A stretch of DNA of 64,000 nucleotides, taken from Fen-1077 sp964462865 (GTDB lineage Bacteria; Chloroflexota; Dehalococcoidia; Dehalococcoidales; RBG-16-60-22). Below the pieces are notes generated by a model, which worked only from the letters and a program-made list of their open reading frames with translations, was not told where the DNA came from and did not search any database. How positions within the stretch are numbered: the first letter of the stretch is position 1; every line of letters begins with the position of its first letter. Position numbers and translations under genes: made by a program. The DNA is taken from NCBI GenBank assembly GCA_964462865.1, contig CAYWZO010000001.1, forward strand, positions 1 through 64,000. Reading direction: 5' to 3'. Below, one piece after another: positions 1 to 7,085 of this stretch.

Positions 1-313
1 TGGTAAAGGAATTTTTATAGAATAACGAATTTTAAGACAGCACTCTGGACACAGGCTCGTACTTTATATTATAATTAAAACGATAATAGTATGTCGGAAG
101 TACCAGAGCTACGGTACGATTACCGGAGAAAAAAGCTGCCGGCCGGGGCCGTAGTATTAGTTATTTTACCCCCCGCCCTTCCGTAAGAAGGAGAGGGGGT
201 TTAATTTTGCCTGTGGAAGCGTTGGCTTACCCGTGGGGACTTATAAACGAACTCCCATCGTCATACCATAGAGTAACTGACGCATGAAAATATAGAGAAA
301 GGAGCTGGTAGTG
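1..313. other. Left-edge intergenic region
   Basis: No gene is supported in this stretch. It holds a terminator-like hairpin (about 169-204), listed separately, and the untranslated region ahead of the hydrogenase genes. I see no clean promoter and no riboswitch I recognise. A short minus-strand reading frame here overlaps the hydrogenase gene and is not credible. Confidence 0.6.
169..208 (+). terminator. Probable intrinsic terminator
   Basis: A C-rich arm (CCCCCC-G-CCCTTC) pairs with GAAGG-A-G-A-GGGGG across a CGTAA loop, with a small internal mismatch. TTTAATTTT follows. It probably ends a transcript entering from the left, which would separate the hydrogenase operon from whatever precedes it. 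Confidence 0.5.
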
Positions 314-1204
314 ATGGTTAAAGAACTTCCCGTGGTTTACCTCCAGACCGCCGGCTGCAGTGGCTGTGCCGTATCCCTCCTCAACGCGGCCAGCCCAACC
401 ATCAAAAATGTGCTTATCGACCAGATTGCCCCCGGTGTGCACATCAACTTAAGGTTCCACCCGGTGGTAATGGCGGCCGCCGGTGACATGGCCATACAGG
501 TCATGGAAGATACGGCCAAACAGAAGAAGGACGGTTACTTACTCGTCGTAGATGGCGCCGTGCCTATGGCCGAGAATGCCGTGTATGGGGCCGTCGGTGA
601 GAGGGACGGCAAACCGGTCACGATGTTGCAGAGGGTGACCGAACTGGCCCAGGATGCCCTGGCGGTCATCGCCCTGGGTACCTGCGCTTCGTTCGGCGGC
701 ATCCCCGCCGCCAGACCCAATCCCACCAACGCCCAGCCGGTAAGTAAGGTTCTCGAAGCCAAGGGCATCAAGAAACCCCTGATAAATATCCCCGGCTGCC
801 CGCCGCACCCCGACTGGTTCGTAGGCACCGTGGCCAGCGTCATTCTGAAAGGGCTGCCGACGGCCGACGACCTTGACGACCTGCTGCGTCCCAAGGCTTT
901 TTACGGCAAGTTGGTACATGAGAACTGTCCGCGACGCGCCTACTTCGACGAAGGCAAGTTCGCCAAGAAATTCGGCGACGAGGGCTGCCTGTACGAGCTG
1001 GGCTGCAAGGGGCCCATTACCTACGCCGACTGCCCCTTGAGGAAATGGAACAGCGGCACGAACTGGGTCATCGGGGCCGGGGCACCCTGCAATGGCTGCA
1101 CCCAGCCCGAATTCCCCGACCAGACGGCGCCGTTCTATGAAAAGCTCGTGGATGTCGAGCTGCCGACCATCGGCGCTTACTGGGCCGGCAAGGAGGAAAA
1201 ATAA
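314..1204 (+). CDS. [NiFe]-hydrogenase small subunit, no Tat signal
   Basis: Electron-transfer subunit of a [NiFe]-hydrogenase, carrying Fe-S clusters between the NiFe site and an electron acceptor. The proximal-cluster motif CSGCAV is near the N-terminus. GTCASFGGIPAARPNPT and NIPGCPPHPDWFVGT follow, and then the C-terminal cluster cysteines (HENCPRRAYFDEGKFA, CLYELGCKGP, CPLRKWNSG, CNGCTQPEFPD) of the full-length group 1/2 family. There is no twin-arginine leader, so the enzyme should be cytoplasmic. AGGAG (about 300-304) sits 9 bases before ATG 314; a GTG at 311 is also possible. The stop overlaps the large-subunit start (TAATG). No cytochrome b, maturation protease or Hyp gene is in the window. 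The electron acceptor is inferred from the downstream metV-metF genes. Confidence 0.93.
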   Translation: MVKELPVVYLQTAGCSGCAVSLLNAASPTIKNVLIDQIAPGVHINLRFHPVVMAAAGDMAIQVMEDTAKQKKDGYLLVVDGAVPMAENAVYGAVGERDGKPVTMLQRVTELAQDALAVIALGTCASFGGIPAARPNPTNAQPVSKVLEAKGIKKPLINIPGCPPHPDWFVGTVASVILKGLPTADDLDDLLRPKAFYGKLVHENCPRRAYFDEGKFAKKFGDEGCLYELGCKGPITYADCPLRKWNSGTNWVIGAGAPCNGCTQPEFPDQTAPFYEKLVDVELPTIGAYWAGKEEK

Positions 1205-2763
1205 TGGGTAAAATAGTTATCGATCCCGTCACCAGGATTGAGGGACACCTGAAAATAGAGTGCACCGTCGAGAACGGCGTGATCAAGGACGCCCGGACTA
1301 CCGGCAACCTCTTCCGCGGATTTGAGATTATTCTGCGGGGGCGTGACCCGCGGGACGCCCAGATTATCACCCAGCGTATCTGCGGCGTCTGCCCGCAGTC
1401 GCACGGCATCGCCGCCACGCTGAATCTCGACAGCGCCTTCGGGATTGCCGATAAGATTCCGGACAACGCCCGGATAATACGTAATCTGATTCAGGGGGCG
1501 CACATCGCCCAGGACCATATCCTCCACTTCTATCATCTGACGGCGCTGGACTACGTCAATGTGGCGGACGTGGCCAAGTACGAAGGCAACGATTCACAAC
1601 TTAACTCGGTCAAGGACTTCATCGCCCGCGGTGAGCTGGGGCCGTTCCTGCCCCGCTACGAAGGCGATTACCGCCTGCCGCCCGAGGTCAACCAGCAAGC
1701 CGTGGCCCACTACTTGCGAGCGCTGGAAATCCGGCGCATCGGCCACGAGGCGGTGGCCATCTTCAGCGGTAAGATACCACACAGCGTTGGCGTCGTTCCC
1801 GGCGGCGTTACCAGCGTCCCCACACCGGACAACATGATGGCCTACATCTGGAAGATTAAAATTCTCCAGGACTTCATCGATAATGTCTATATCCCGGACG
1901 TACTGGCGGTCGCGGGGGCCTACCTTGATTATGCCGAAATCGGTGCAGGCTGCAAGAATTTGCTGGCCTACGGTAGCTTCGACCTCGACGGCCGCAGCCC
2001 TGATTATACCAAACGGGAAAGGCTCTTCAAGCAGGGCACCGTTTCCGCCGACCTCAAGCCGGGTGACCTGGACACGAACAAGATAACCGAGTACGTCAAG
2101 CACTCCTGGTATGAAGACGCCACCACGGGACGGCACCCCTCCCAGGGTGAGACCAAGCCGCAGTACGGCAAACCGGGCGCCTATTCCTGGACGAAATCAC
2201 CCCGCTACGACGGCAAGGTCTACGAGGTAGGCCCGCTGGCCCGCGTGGCGGTGACCTACGCCAAGGGCGACCCGAAGATGAAAGAACTGTTGGAAGGGTC
2301 TCTCAAGGCCCTGAAAGCCTCACCTGCGGCGCTGTTTTCGGTACTCGGCCGGCACCTGGCGCGGGCGCTCTCGGCGAAATTTATCGCCGACTCTCTGGAA
2401 GGCTGGGCGCTCCAGTTAAAGCCAGGCGAACCTACTTATGTCGAGTATGAAATTCCCGATGAGGCGGCCGGTATGGGTCTTACCGATGCCGCTCGCGGCG
2501 CCCTGGGGCACTGGATTGAGATTAAAGACAAGAAAATCGCTAACTACCAGTGCGTCGTGCCCACCACCTGGAACGTCGGGCCAATGGATGATAAAGGCCA
2601 GCACGGCCCCATCGAGCAGGCGCTCATCGGCACCAAGGTGAAGGATGAGAAAAACCCCTTCGAAATCGTGCGCATCATCCGCTCTTTCGACCCCTGCCTG
2701 GCCTGCTCCATCCACGTGGTCACTCCTAAAGGTCGAGAACTCGGTCAGTACAGGGTAGTGTAG
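1204..2763 (+). CDS. [NiFe]-hydrogenase large (catalytic) subunit
   Basis: Catalytic subunit that splits or makes H2 at a NiFe(CN)2CO centre. Both nickel-binding motifs are intact: RICGVCPQSHG near residue 60 and DPCLACSIHV at the C-terminus. The residues after the motif-2 histidine (VTPKGRELGQYRVV) are the tail normally removed by a maturation protease, so the protein is probably made as a precursor. At 519 residues it is full length. The nickel ligands are cysteine, not selenocysteine. AGGAGG at 1190-1195 precedes the ATG, and the small-subunit stop overlaps it by one base, so the two are translationally coupled. metV starts 16 bases downstream, placing the enzyme in one transcript with methylene-tetrahydrofolate reductase. 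Confidence 0.95.
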   Translation: MGKIVIDPVTRIEGHLKIECTVENGVIKDARTTGNLFRGFEIILRGRDPRDAQIITQRICGVCPQSHGIAATLNLDSAFGIADKIPDNARIIRNLIQGAHIAQDHILHFYHLTALDYVNVADVAKYEGNDSQLNSVKDFIARGELGPFLPRYEGDYRLPPEVNQQAVAHYLRALEIRRIGHEAVAIFSGKIPHSVGVVPGGVTSVPTPDNMMAYIWKIKILQDFIDNVYIPDVLAVAGAYLDYAEIGAGCKNLLAYGSFDLDGRSPDYTKRERLFKQGTVSADLKPGDLDTNKITEYVKHSWYEDATTGRHPSQGETKPQYGKPGAYSWTKSPRYDGKVYEVGPLARVAVTYAKGDPKMKELLEGSLKALKASPAALFSVLGRHLARALSAKFIADSLEGWALQLKPGEPTYVEYEIPDEAAGMGLTDAARGALGHWIEIKDKKIANYQCVVPTTWNVGPMDDKGQHGPIEQALIGTKVKDEKNPFEIVRIIRSFDPCLACSIHVVTPKGRELGQYRVV

Positions 2764-2779
2764 GTTAAAAGGAGGAGAG

Positions 2780-3469
2780 ATGATTTTATCAGAACAGAAG
2801 CCATTTGAAGAAATCATGGGCTTTCTCGGCGCGGAAAAGAGCGTCTTTATCCTGGGCTGCAACGGCTGCGCCCAATCGTCCGGCAGCGGCGGCCCGGCGC
2901 AGGTGGCCGAGATGAAAGACAAGCTGACCGCGGCCGGTAAGACCGTCACCGGCACCAAAGTAATCGATTTCCTCTGCGAAAAGGCCCTGGTGAAGTCAGG
3001 CCTGCGCGGCAAAGTCGACCAGGTAGCCGCCGCCGACTCTATCCTGGTGATGACCTGCGGCATCGGCGTGCAGGCGGTCGCCGCCGCGGTCAACAAGGTC
3101 TGTCACCCGGCCTGCAATACCATCAACCTGGGCGGCAGCCGTGGCGAATGGAAGGGGAGCGAGCGCTGCAAGGAGTGCGGCCAGTGCCTGCTGGACTATA
3201 CCGGAGGCATCTGCCCTCTGACGGCCTGCACCAAGAGCCTGGTCAGCGGCGCCTGCGGCGGCGCCAACAAAGGCAAGTGCGAGCTCTCACCCGACCGCGA
3301 CTGCGGCTGGGAGCTGATATACAACCGGCTGAAAGCCAAAGGACAGCTCGATAAGCTCAAGGTGGCCATCAATCCGCTGGACCACCAGAAGCTGATGGCG
3401 GACCCGAAGCTGATGTCCACCCCGCGCTTTGCACTGGAGAGTCTTGACCAGGAGGTGAAAGTACCGTGA
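2780..3469 (+). CDS. metV: MetV-type methylene-THF reductase C-terminal protein
   Basis: Zinc/iron-sulfur partner of the acetogen-type methylenetetrahydrofolate reductase (MTHFR C-terminal family). In acetogens MetV binds MetF and feeds it electrons. The 229-residue protein is cysteine rich: CNGCAQSSGSGGP near the N-terminus, CHPAC in the middle, then a ferredoxin-like run CKECGQC...GGICPLTAC and GACGGANKGKCELS. The N-terminal half has the alpha/beta look of the family. Its GTGA overlap with metF (3466-3469) shows coupling. A [NiFe]-hydrogenase lies immediately upstream instead of the RnfC2 or HdrABC-MvhD genes known beside metVF elsewhere. That makes this hydrogenase a candidate direct electron source, which is inference. 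Confidence 0.9.
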   Translation: MILSEQKPFEEIMGFLGAEKSVFILGCNGCAQSSGSGGPAQVAEMKDKLTAAGKTVTGTKVIDFLCEKALVKSGLRGKVDQVAAADSILVMTCGIGVQAVAAAVNKVCHPACNTINLGGSRGEWKGSERCKECGQCLLDYTGGICPLTACTKSLVSGACGGANKGKCELSPDRDCGWELIYNRLKAKGQLDKLKVAINPLDHQKLMADPKLMSTPRFALESLDQEVKVP

Positions 3470-4347
3470 GCCTGCAATCGAAACTCGAAACGGGAAAGTT
3501 TGCCATTTCCTGTGAAGTCGGCCCGCTGAAAGGGACCGATATCCACGAGGTCGAGGAGAACGCCGAGCTGCTCAAGGGCAAGGTGGACGCCGCCAACGTT
3601 ACCGACCAGCAGAGCTCGGTGATGAGGCTGGGTTCCCTGGTGACCTCGGGCATCCTGGTGAAGCACGGGCTTGACCCTATTTATCAGATGACCTGCCGCG
3701 ACCGTAACCGCATCGCTCTACAGTCCGACCTGCTTAGCGCCTGGGTGCTGGGCATCAAGAACGTCCTGGCGCTGACCGGCGATTTGCCGTCCCTCGGCGA
3801 CCACCCCGAGGCCAAAGGGGTCTACGACCTAGATTCCGTGACCCTGCTCCAGGTCATCAAACGGCTCAACGAAGGATACGACATGAAGGGCAACGAGCTG
3901 GTGGGCAAGCCGGACTTCTTCCCCGGGGCGGTGGTCAAGGTGGAGTCCAACACCGAGGCCTCGACGGAGCTGCAAATCGCCAAGCTGGAGAAAAAGGTGG
4001 CCGCCGGCGCCAGATTCATCCAGACCCAGGCCGTTTACGATGCCGGGAACTTCGAGAAGTTCATGAAGCGGGTGGAGAAATTCAGGGTGCCCATCATGGC
4101 CGGCATCATCCCGCTGAAGAACGCCGGTATGGCCCGGTACATGAACGCCAACGTGGCCGGGGTGTACGTGCCGGACGAGTTCATCCAGAGGATGGCCGAT
4201 GCCCCCAAGGAAGACCGCGAGAAGACCGGCATCCAGATAGCCGCCGACCTCATCAAGCAGATGAAGCCGCTGTGCCAGGGCGTGCACATCATGGCCATCG
4301 GCTGGGAGAAGAAAGTGCCGCAGATTATCCAGGCGGCGGGCCTATAA
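3466..4347 (+). CDS. metF: Methylenetetrahydrofolate reductase MetF
   Basis: FAD-dependent TIM-barrel enzyme that reduces 5,10-methylene-THF to 5-methyl-THF, the last step of the methyl branch of the Wood-Ljungdahl pathway and a methyl source for methionine. The 293 residues match a stand-alone MetF. Family-like segments include CEVGPLKGTD near the N-terminus, NVTDQQSS, MTCRDRNRIALQSDLL, NVLALTGDLPSLGDHP and ARFIQTQAVYD. It starts with GTG inside the last codons of metV (GTGA overlap), so both are made together. The next gene is about 480 bases away, beyond a repeat and a terminator, so metF ends the hydrogenase-metVF operon. Confidence 0.93.
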   Translation: MSLQSKLETGKFAISCEVGPLKGTDIHEVEENAELLKGKVDAANVTDQQSSVMRLGSLVTSGILVKHGLDPIYQMTCRDRNRIALQSDLLSAWVLGIKNVLALTGDLPSLGDHPEAKGVYDLDSVTLLQVIKRLNEGYDMKGNELVGKPDFFPGAVVKVESNTEASTELQIAKLEKKVAAGARFIQTQAVYDAGNFEKFMKRVEKFRVPIMAGIIPLKNAGMARYMNANVAGVYVPDEFIQRMADAPKEDREKTGIQIAADLIKQMKPLCQGVHIMAIGWEKKVPQIIQAAGL

Positions 4348-4367
4348 AAAAATACAAATAATAATAT

Positions 4368-4439
4368 CATTCTCGGGCTTGACCCGAGAATCCAGACCCC
4401 TTATCCCCACCACTGGATTCCGGCCTACGCCGGAATGAC
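4368..4439. repeat. Paired-hairpin intergenic repeat
   Basis: Two short perfect hairpins in tandem. TTCTCGGG/CCCGAGAA lies at 4370-4390 and ATTCCGGC/GCCGGAAT at 4417-4436, bracketed by CATT... and ...AATGAC. It belongs to the widespread 'cattct-cggg...ccggaatgac' class of dispersed palindromic elements. Other, different palindromic elements in this window share the TCATTxCGAG/AATGACA border style. Confidence 0.6.
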
Positions 4440-4451
4440 AAAATAAAAAAT

Positions 4452-4490
4452 AATCCCCGGTTCTCACCCTAAAGAGGCCGGGGATTTTCA
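4452..4490 (+). terminator. Intrinsic terminator after metF
   Basis: AATCCCCGG (4452-4460) pairs perfectly with CCGGGGATT (4478-4486), followed by TTTTCATTT. It is well placed to end the hydrogenase-metV-metF transcript. Confidence 0.75.
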
Positions 4491-4824
4491 TTTCGGGGGG
4501 CAGCCCGCGCAGAGGGGCGCCAGCAAGGGTAAAATCCCTCTCTTATCTCCCTTTAGGAAAGGAAGACGCCAATACCCCAAGGGGAATAGCCTGCGGAGAG
4601 GGGCGCCAGCCCCTCTTAAAAAATCTCCCCCCTTCCTTTCGTAAAGGCAGGTGGCCAGGGGGTGAGATTAAAGATATATTAAAGACTTTCCATTTACTAT
4701 AATCCGTTATATAATGTCATAACTTTGTAACTTTTTCCCCTCCCATTTTATAACTTCGTTATCGGGGTATCGTTAAGATAAAAGTAATCGCGGCAAGCGT
4801 TAATCCGCATTAAGGGGAGGGAAG
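4491..4824. other. Gene-free stretch before the flavodiiron gene
   Basis: About 330 bases without a supported gene. The 11-mer GGGGCGCCAGC occurs twice (near 4514 and 4599) within C/T-rich text with CCTTTxxxAAAGG hairpins, which looks like decayed dispersed repeat. The last 120 bases are A/T rich (TATAAT-like hexamers near 4700-4715) and probably hold the promoter of the next gene, but I cannot pick a convincing -35/-10 pair. Confidence 0.4.
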
Positions 4825-6009
4825 ATGAAACCAAGGGAAATAAAGAAAGACATCTATTGCGTGGGGGCCATCGACTGGGACAGGCGCCTTTTCGACGCCC
4901 TGATACCGCTGCCGGACGGCACCAGCTATAATTCCTATCTAATCAAAGGCAGCCAGAAGACCGCCCTTATCGATACCGTCGACCCGCCGATGAAGGACGT
5001 TCTGCTGGGTAACCTCGACCAGCTGGGCATTAAACACATCGATTACGTCATTTTCAACCATGCCGAGCCGGACCACTCCGGCAGCATCCGCGAGGTGCTG
5101 GAGAAGTACCCGAAAGCCACCGCCGTCTGTACGCCAAGATGTCAAGGGATGCTCATCGACCGCTTCATGGTCGCCGGGGACAGGTTCAAGACGGTCGAGG
5201 ACAAGGAAACGCTGGCGCTGGGCGGGCGGACGCTGGAGTTCATCCACGCCCCCTGGGTGCACTGGCCGGAGACCATGCTCACCTACCTCCGGGAAGAGAA
5301 AATACTTTTCCCCTGCGATTTTTTCGGCTCGCACCTGGCCACCACGGACATGTACGTGCGGGACGCCGGCCAGGAATACGAGGCCGCCAAAAGGTACTGG
5401 GCGGAAATCATGATGCCCTTCCGCCTCCAGATACAGAAGAACCTGGAAAAAATCAAGGACTACGCCATCGACATTATCGCGCCCAGCCACGGCCCGATGC
5501 ACGATAAACCGGAGTTCATCATCAAGGCGTACCGCAGCTGGGCCTACGATGAGCCGGGCAACATCGTCGTGGTGCCGTATATCTCCATGCACGGCATCAC
5601 CCGCCGGATGGTCGCCTACCTCGTCGAGGCGCTGACCCGCCGGGGCGTGACGGTCAAGCAGTTCGACCTGGCCGTGAGTGACATCGGCAAGCTGGCGATG
5701 GCCCTGGTTGATGCCGCCACTATCGTCATCGGCACCCCGACAGTCCTGACCGGCCCGCACCCCGTGGTGGCCTACGCTGCCATCCTGGCCAACGCCCTGA
5801 AACCCAAGGCGAAGTTCGCCTCCGTCATCGGCTCCTACGGGTGGGGCGGTAAAGCCGTGGAGCAGCTCGCCGCTATGATTCCCAACCTCAAGGTGGAAAT
5901 ATTAAAACCGGTGTATTGCCAGGGCTCCCCGAAAGAAGCCGACTTCCGGGCGCTGGACGAACTGGCGGACGCCATTGCCCGGAAACATCAGGATGCCGGT
6001 CTTATCTGA
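4825..6009 (+). CDS. fprA: Flavodiiron protein (A-type flavoprotein)
   Basis: Soluble enzyme that reduces O2 (or NO) to water (or N2O) with four electrons, protecting anaerobes. The N-terminal two-thirds is a metallo-beta-lactamase-like diiron domain with HAEPDHSG carrying the HxExDH ligands, followed by PWVHWPETM, CDFFGSH and PSHGPMH. The C-terminal third, from about residue 245 (NIVVVPYISMHG), is a flavodoxin-like FMN domain with IGTPTVL and SYGWGGKAV. The length of 394 is typical. GGGGAGGG precedes the ATG. A small uncharacterised protein and superoxide dismutase follow on the same strand, so this looks like an oxygen-defence operon. Confidence 0.93.
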   Translation: MKPREIKKDIYCVGAIDWDRRLFDALIPLPDGTSYNSYLIKGSQKTALIDTVDPPMKDVLLGNLDQLGIKHIDYVIFNHAEPDHSGSIREVLEKYPKATAVCTPRCQGMLIDRFMVAGDRFKTVEDKETLALGGRTLEFIHAPWVHWPETMLTYLREEKILFPCDFFGSHLATTDMYVRDAGQEYEAAKRYWAEIMMPFRLQIQKNLEKIKDYAIDIIAPSHGPMHDKPEFIIKAYRSWAYDEPGNIVVVPYISMHGITRRMVAYLVEALTRRGVTVKQFDLAVSDIGKLAMALVDAATIVIGTPTVLTGPHPVVAYAAILANALKPKAKFASVIGSYGWGGKAVEQLAAMIPNLKVEILKPVYCQGSPKEADFRALDELADAIARKHQDAGLI

Positions 6010-6138
6010 ACTCAAGTTCAGGGAAGGAGAAATATGCTAAATATCGAGACAAAGNNNNNNNNNNCGGAAACACAAGGAGGCCAGTCTTATTTGAACTACG
6101 TTCAGGGAAGGAAAAAGATGCTAAATATCGAGACAAAG
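5980..6138. other. Scaffold gap flanked by duplicated contig ends
   Basis: Ten Ns at 6055-6064 are flanked by two near-identical copies of the same roughly 74-base text (5980-6054 and 6065-6138). Both run from the last codons of fprA through its stop to a start codon and the first codons MLNIETK. They differ by a handful of substitutions, as expected of two strain variants whose contig ends were joined rather than merged. The duplicated start and stop are therefore probably not real. The true genome would have fprA ending about 24 bases before the small gene. Confidence 0.8.
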
Positions 6139-6363
6139 TCCAAATTAAGCCCGGAAGAAGCCGTCAAACGCGCCGTGAAATTCTTCGGCCCCGAGGGTTA
6201 CGGGCTGAAAGTAAAAGAGGAGGCCCCCTGCTGCGCGGAGTTCGAAGGGGGCGGCGGCGGGGTGGCCGTCAGCGCTTCCGCCCAGGGGAAAGGCTCCAGG
6301 GTGGACATCGAGTCCCGCGAATGGGACTACCAGGTGAAAGAGTTTATCCAGAAAATCAAGTAG
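6118..6363 (+). CDS. Small conserved-looking protein, unknown function
   Basis: An 81-residue protein beginning MLNIETKSKLSPEEAVKRA. The N-terminal half looks helical. A CC pair (EAPCCAEF) comes next, then a glycine run (EGGGGGVAVSASA), and a strand-like and helical end (DYQVKEFIQKI). No signal peptide or membrane segment is visible. GGGAAGGAAAAAG precedes the ATG. The same start appears at 6034 on the other side of the scaffold gap, which I treat as an assembly duplicate. It sits between the flavodiiron protein and superoxide dismutase on the same strand, so a stress-related role is possible. I do not recognise the family. Confidence 0.7.
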   Translation: MLNIETKSKLSPEEAVKRAVKFFGPEGYGLKVKEEAPCCAEFEGGGGGVAVSASAQGKGSRVDIESREWDYQVKEFIQKIK

Positions 6364-6397
6364 GTTTTTAAGAACGTAATCTTAACAGGAGGTAACC

Positions 6398-6976
6398 ATG
6401 GCTTACGCGGCGAAAGACTACGCTAAACTCATCGGCATGGAGGGTTTCAGCCAGACCCTGCTGACCAATCATTTCACCCTCTACCAGGGTTACGTGACCA
6501 ACACGAACAAGCTGACCGACCTGCTGGCGGCGATGCTGAAGGAGGGCAAGACGGCCGCTCCCGAGTACGCCGAGCTGAAACGGCGGTTCGGCTTCGAGTT
6601 CAACGGCATGCGTCTGCACGAGTACTACTTCGAGAACCTGGGAGGCAAGGCCCCGCTGGATAAAGCGGGCGCCCTGACGAAAAAGCTCGCCGAGGCCTTC
6701 GGCAGCTATGAGGCCTGGGAGCAGGACTTCCGGGCGACCGGCGCCATGCGCGGCATCGGCTGGGTGGTGCTGTACCAGGACAATGTGACCGGTGGCCTGT
6801 TCAACCAGTGGATCAACGAGCACGAGGTGGGCCACCTGGCCGGCTGCCGCCCGGTATTGGTCATGGACGTCTTCGAACATGCGTTTATGATTGATTACGG
6901 CCTGAAGCGGGCAGACTACATCGGCGCGTTCTTCAAGAACATTAACTGGAAAGAGGTGGAGAGCCGTTTAAAATAA
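6398..6976 (+). CDS. sod: Superoxide dismutase (Fe/Mn type)
   Basis: Dismutates superoxide to H2O2 and O2 in the cytoplasm. The 192 residues fit the family. Metal-site segments are visible: LLTNHFTLYQGYV (first His), RLHEYYFENLGG (second His), and VLVMDVFEHAFMIDYG with the Asp and final His near the C-terminus. Metal choice (Fe or Mn) cannot be decided from sequence alone, but an anaerobe would normally use iron. AGGAGG lies just ahead of the ATG. It follows the flavodiiron gene and the small protein, consistent with a shared oxygen-defence transcript, and faces a convergent kinase gene. Confidence 0.93.
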   Translation: MAYAAKDYAKLIGMEGFSQTLLTNHFTLYQGYVTNTNKLTDLLAAMLKEGKTAAPEYAELKRRFGFEFNGMRLHEYYFENLGGKAPLDKAGALTKKLAEAFGSYEAWEQDFRATGAMRGIGWVVLYQDNVTGGLFNQWINEHEVGHLAGCRPVLVMDVFEHAFMIDYGLKRADYIGAFFKNINWKEVESRLK

Positions 6977-7047
6977 GGCACTTTTCATTTTTACGTAATA
7001 TGTCTTCCGGGTATCCACTAACGCAGGCTATCCTTACTATTGTTTAC

Positions 7048-7074
7048 CCCGGCGTGGCTTTTTAATTAGCCGGG
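7048..7074. terminator. Possible terminator between convergent genes
   Basis: CCCGGC (7048-7053) pairs with GCCGGG (7069-7074) around a loop containing CTTTTTAATTA. It lies between the convergent sod and kinase genes. The stem is short and no clean U-tract follows, so the call is tentative. Confidence 0.35.
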
Positions 7075-7085
7075 ACCGTCGGCAG

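Noticed and set aside
6034..6363. A 109-residue gene spanning the N gap
   Set aside because: The frame reads through Ns and a duplicated contig end; the real start is the second copy at 6118.
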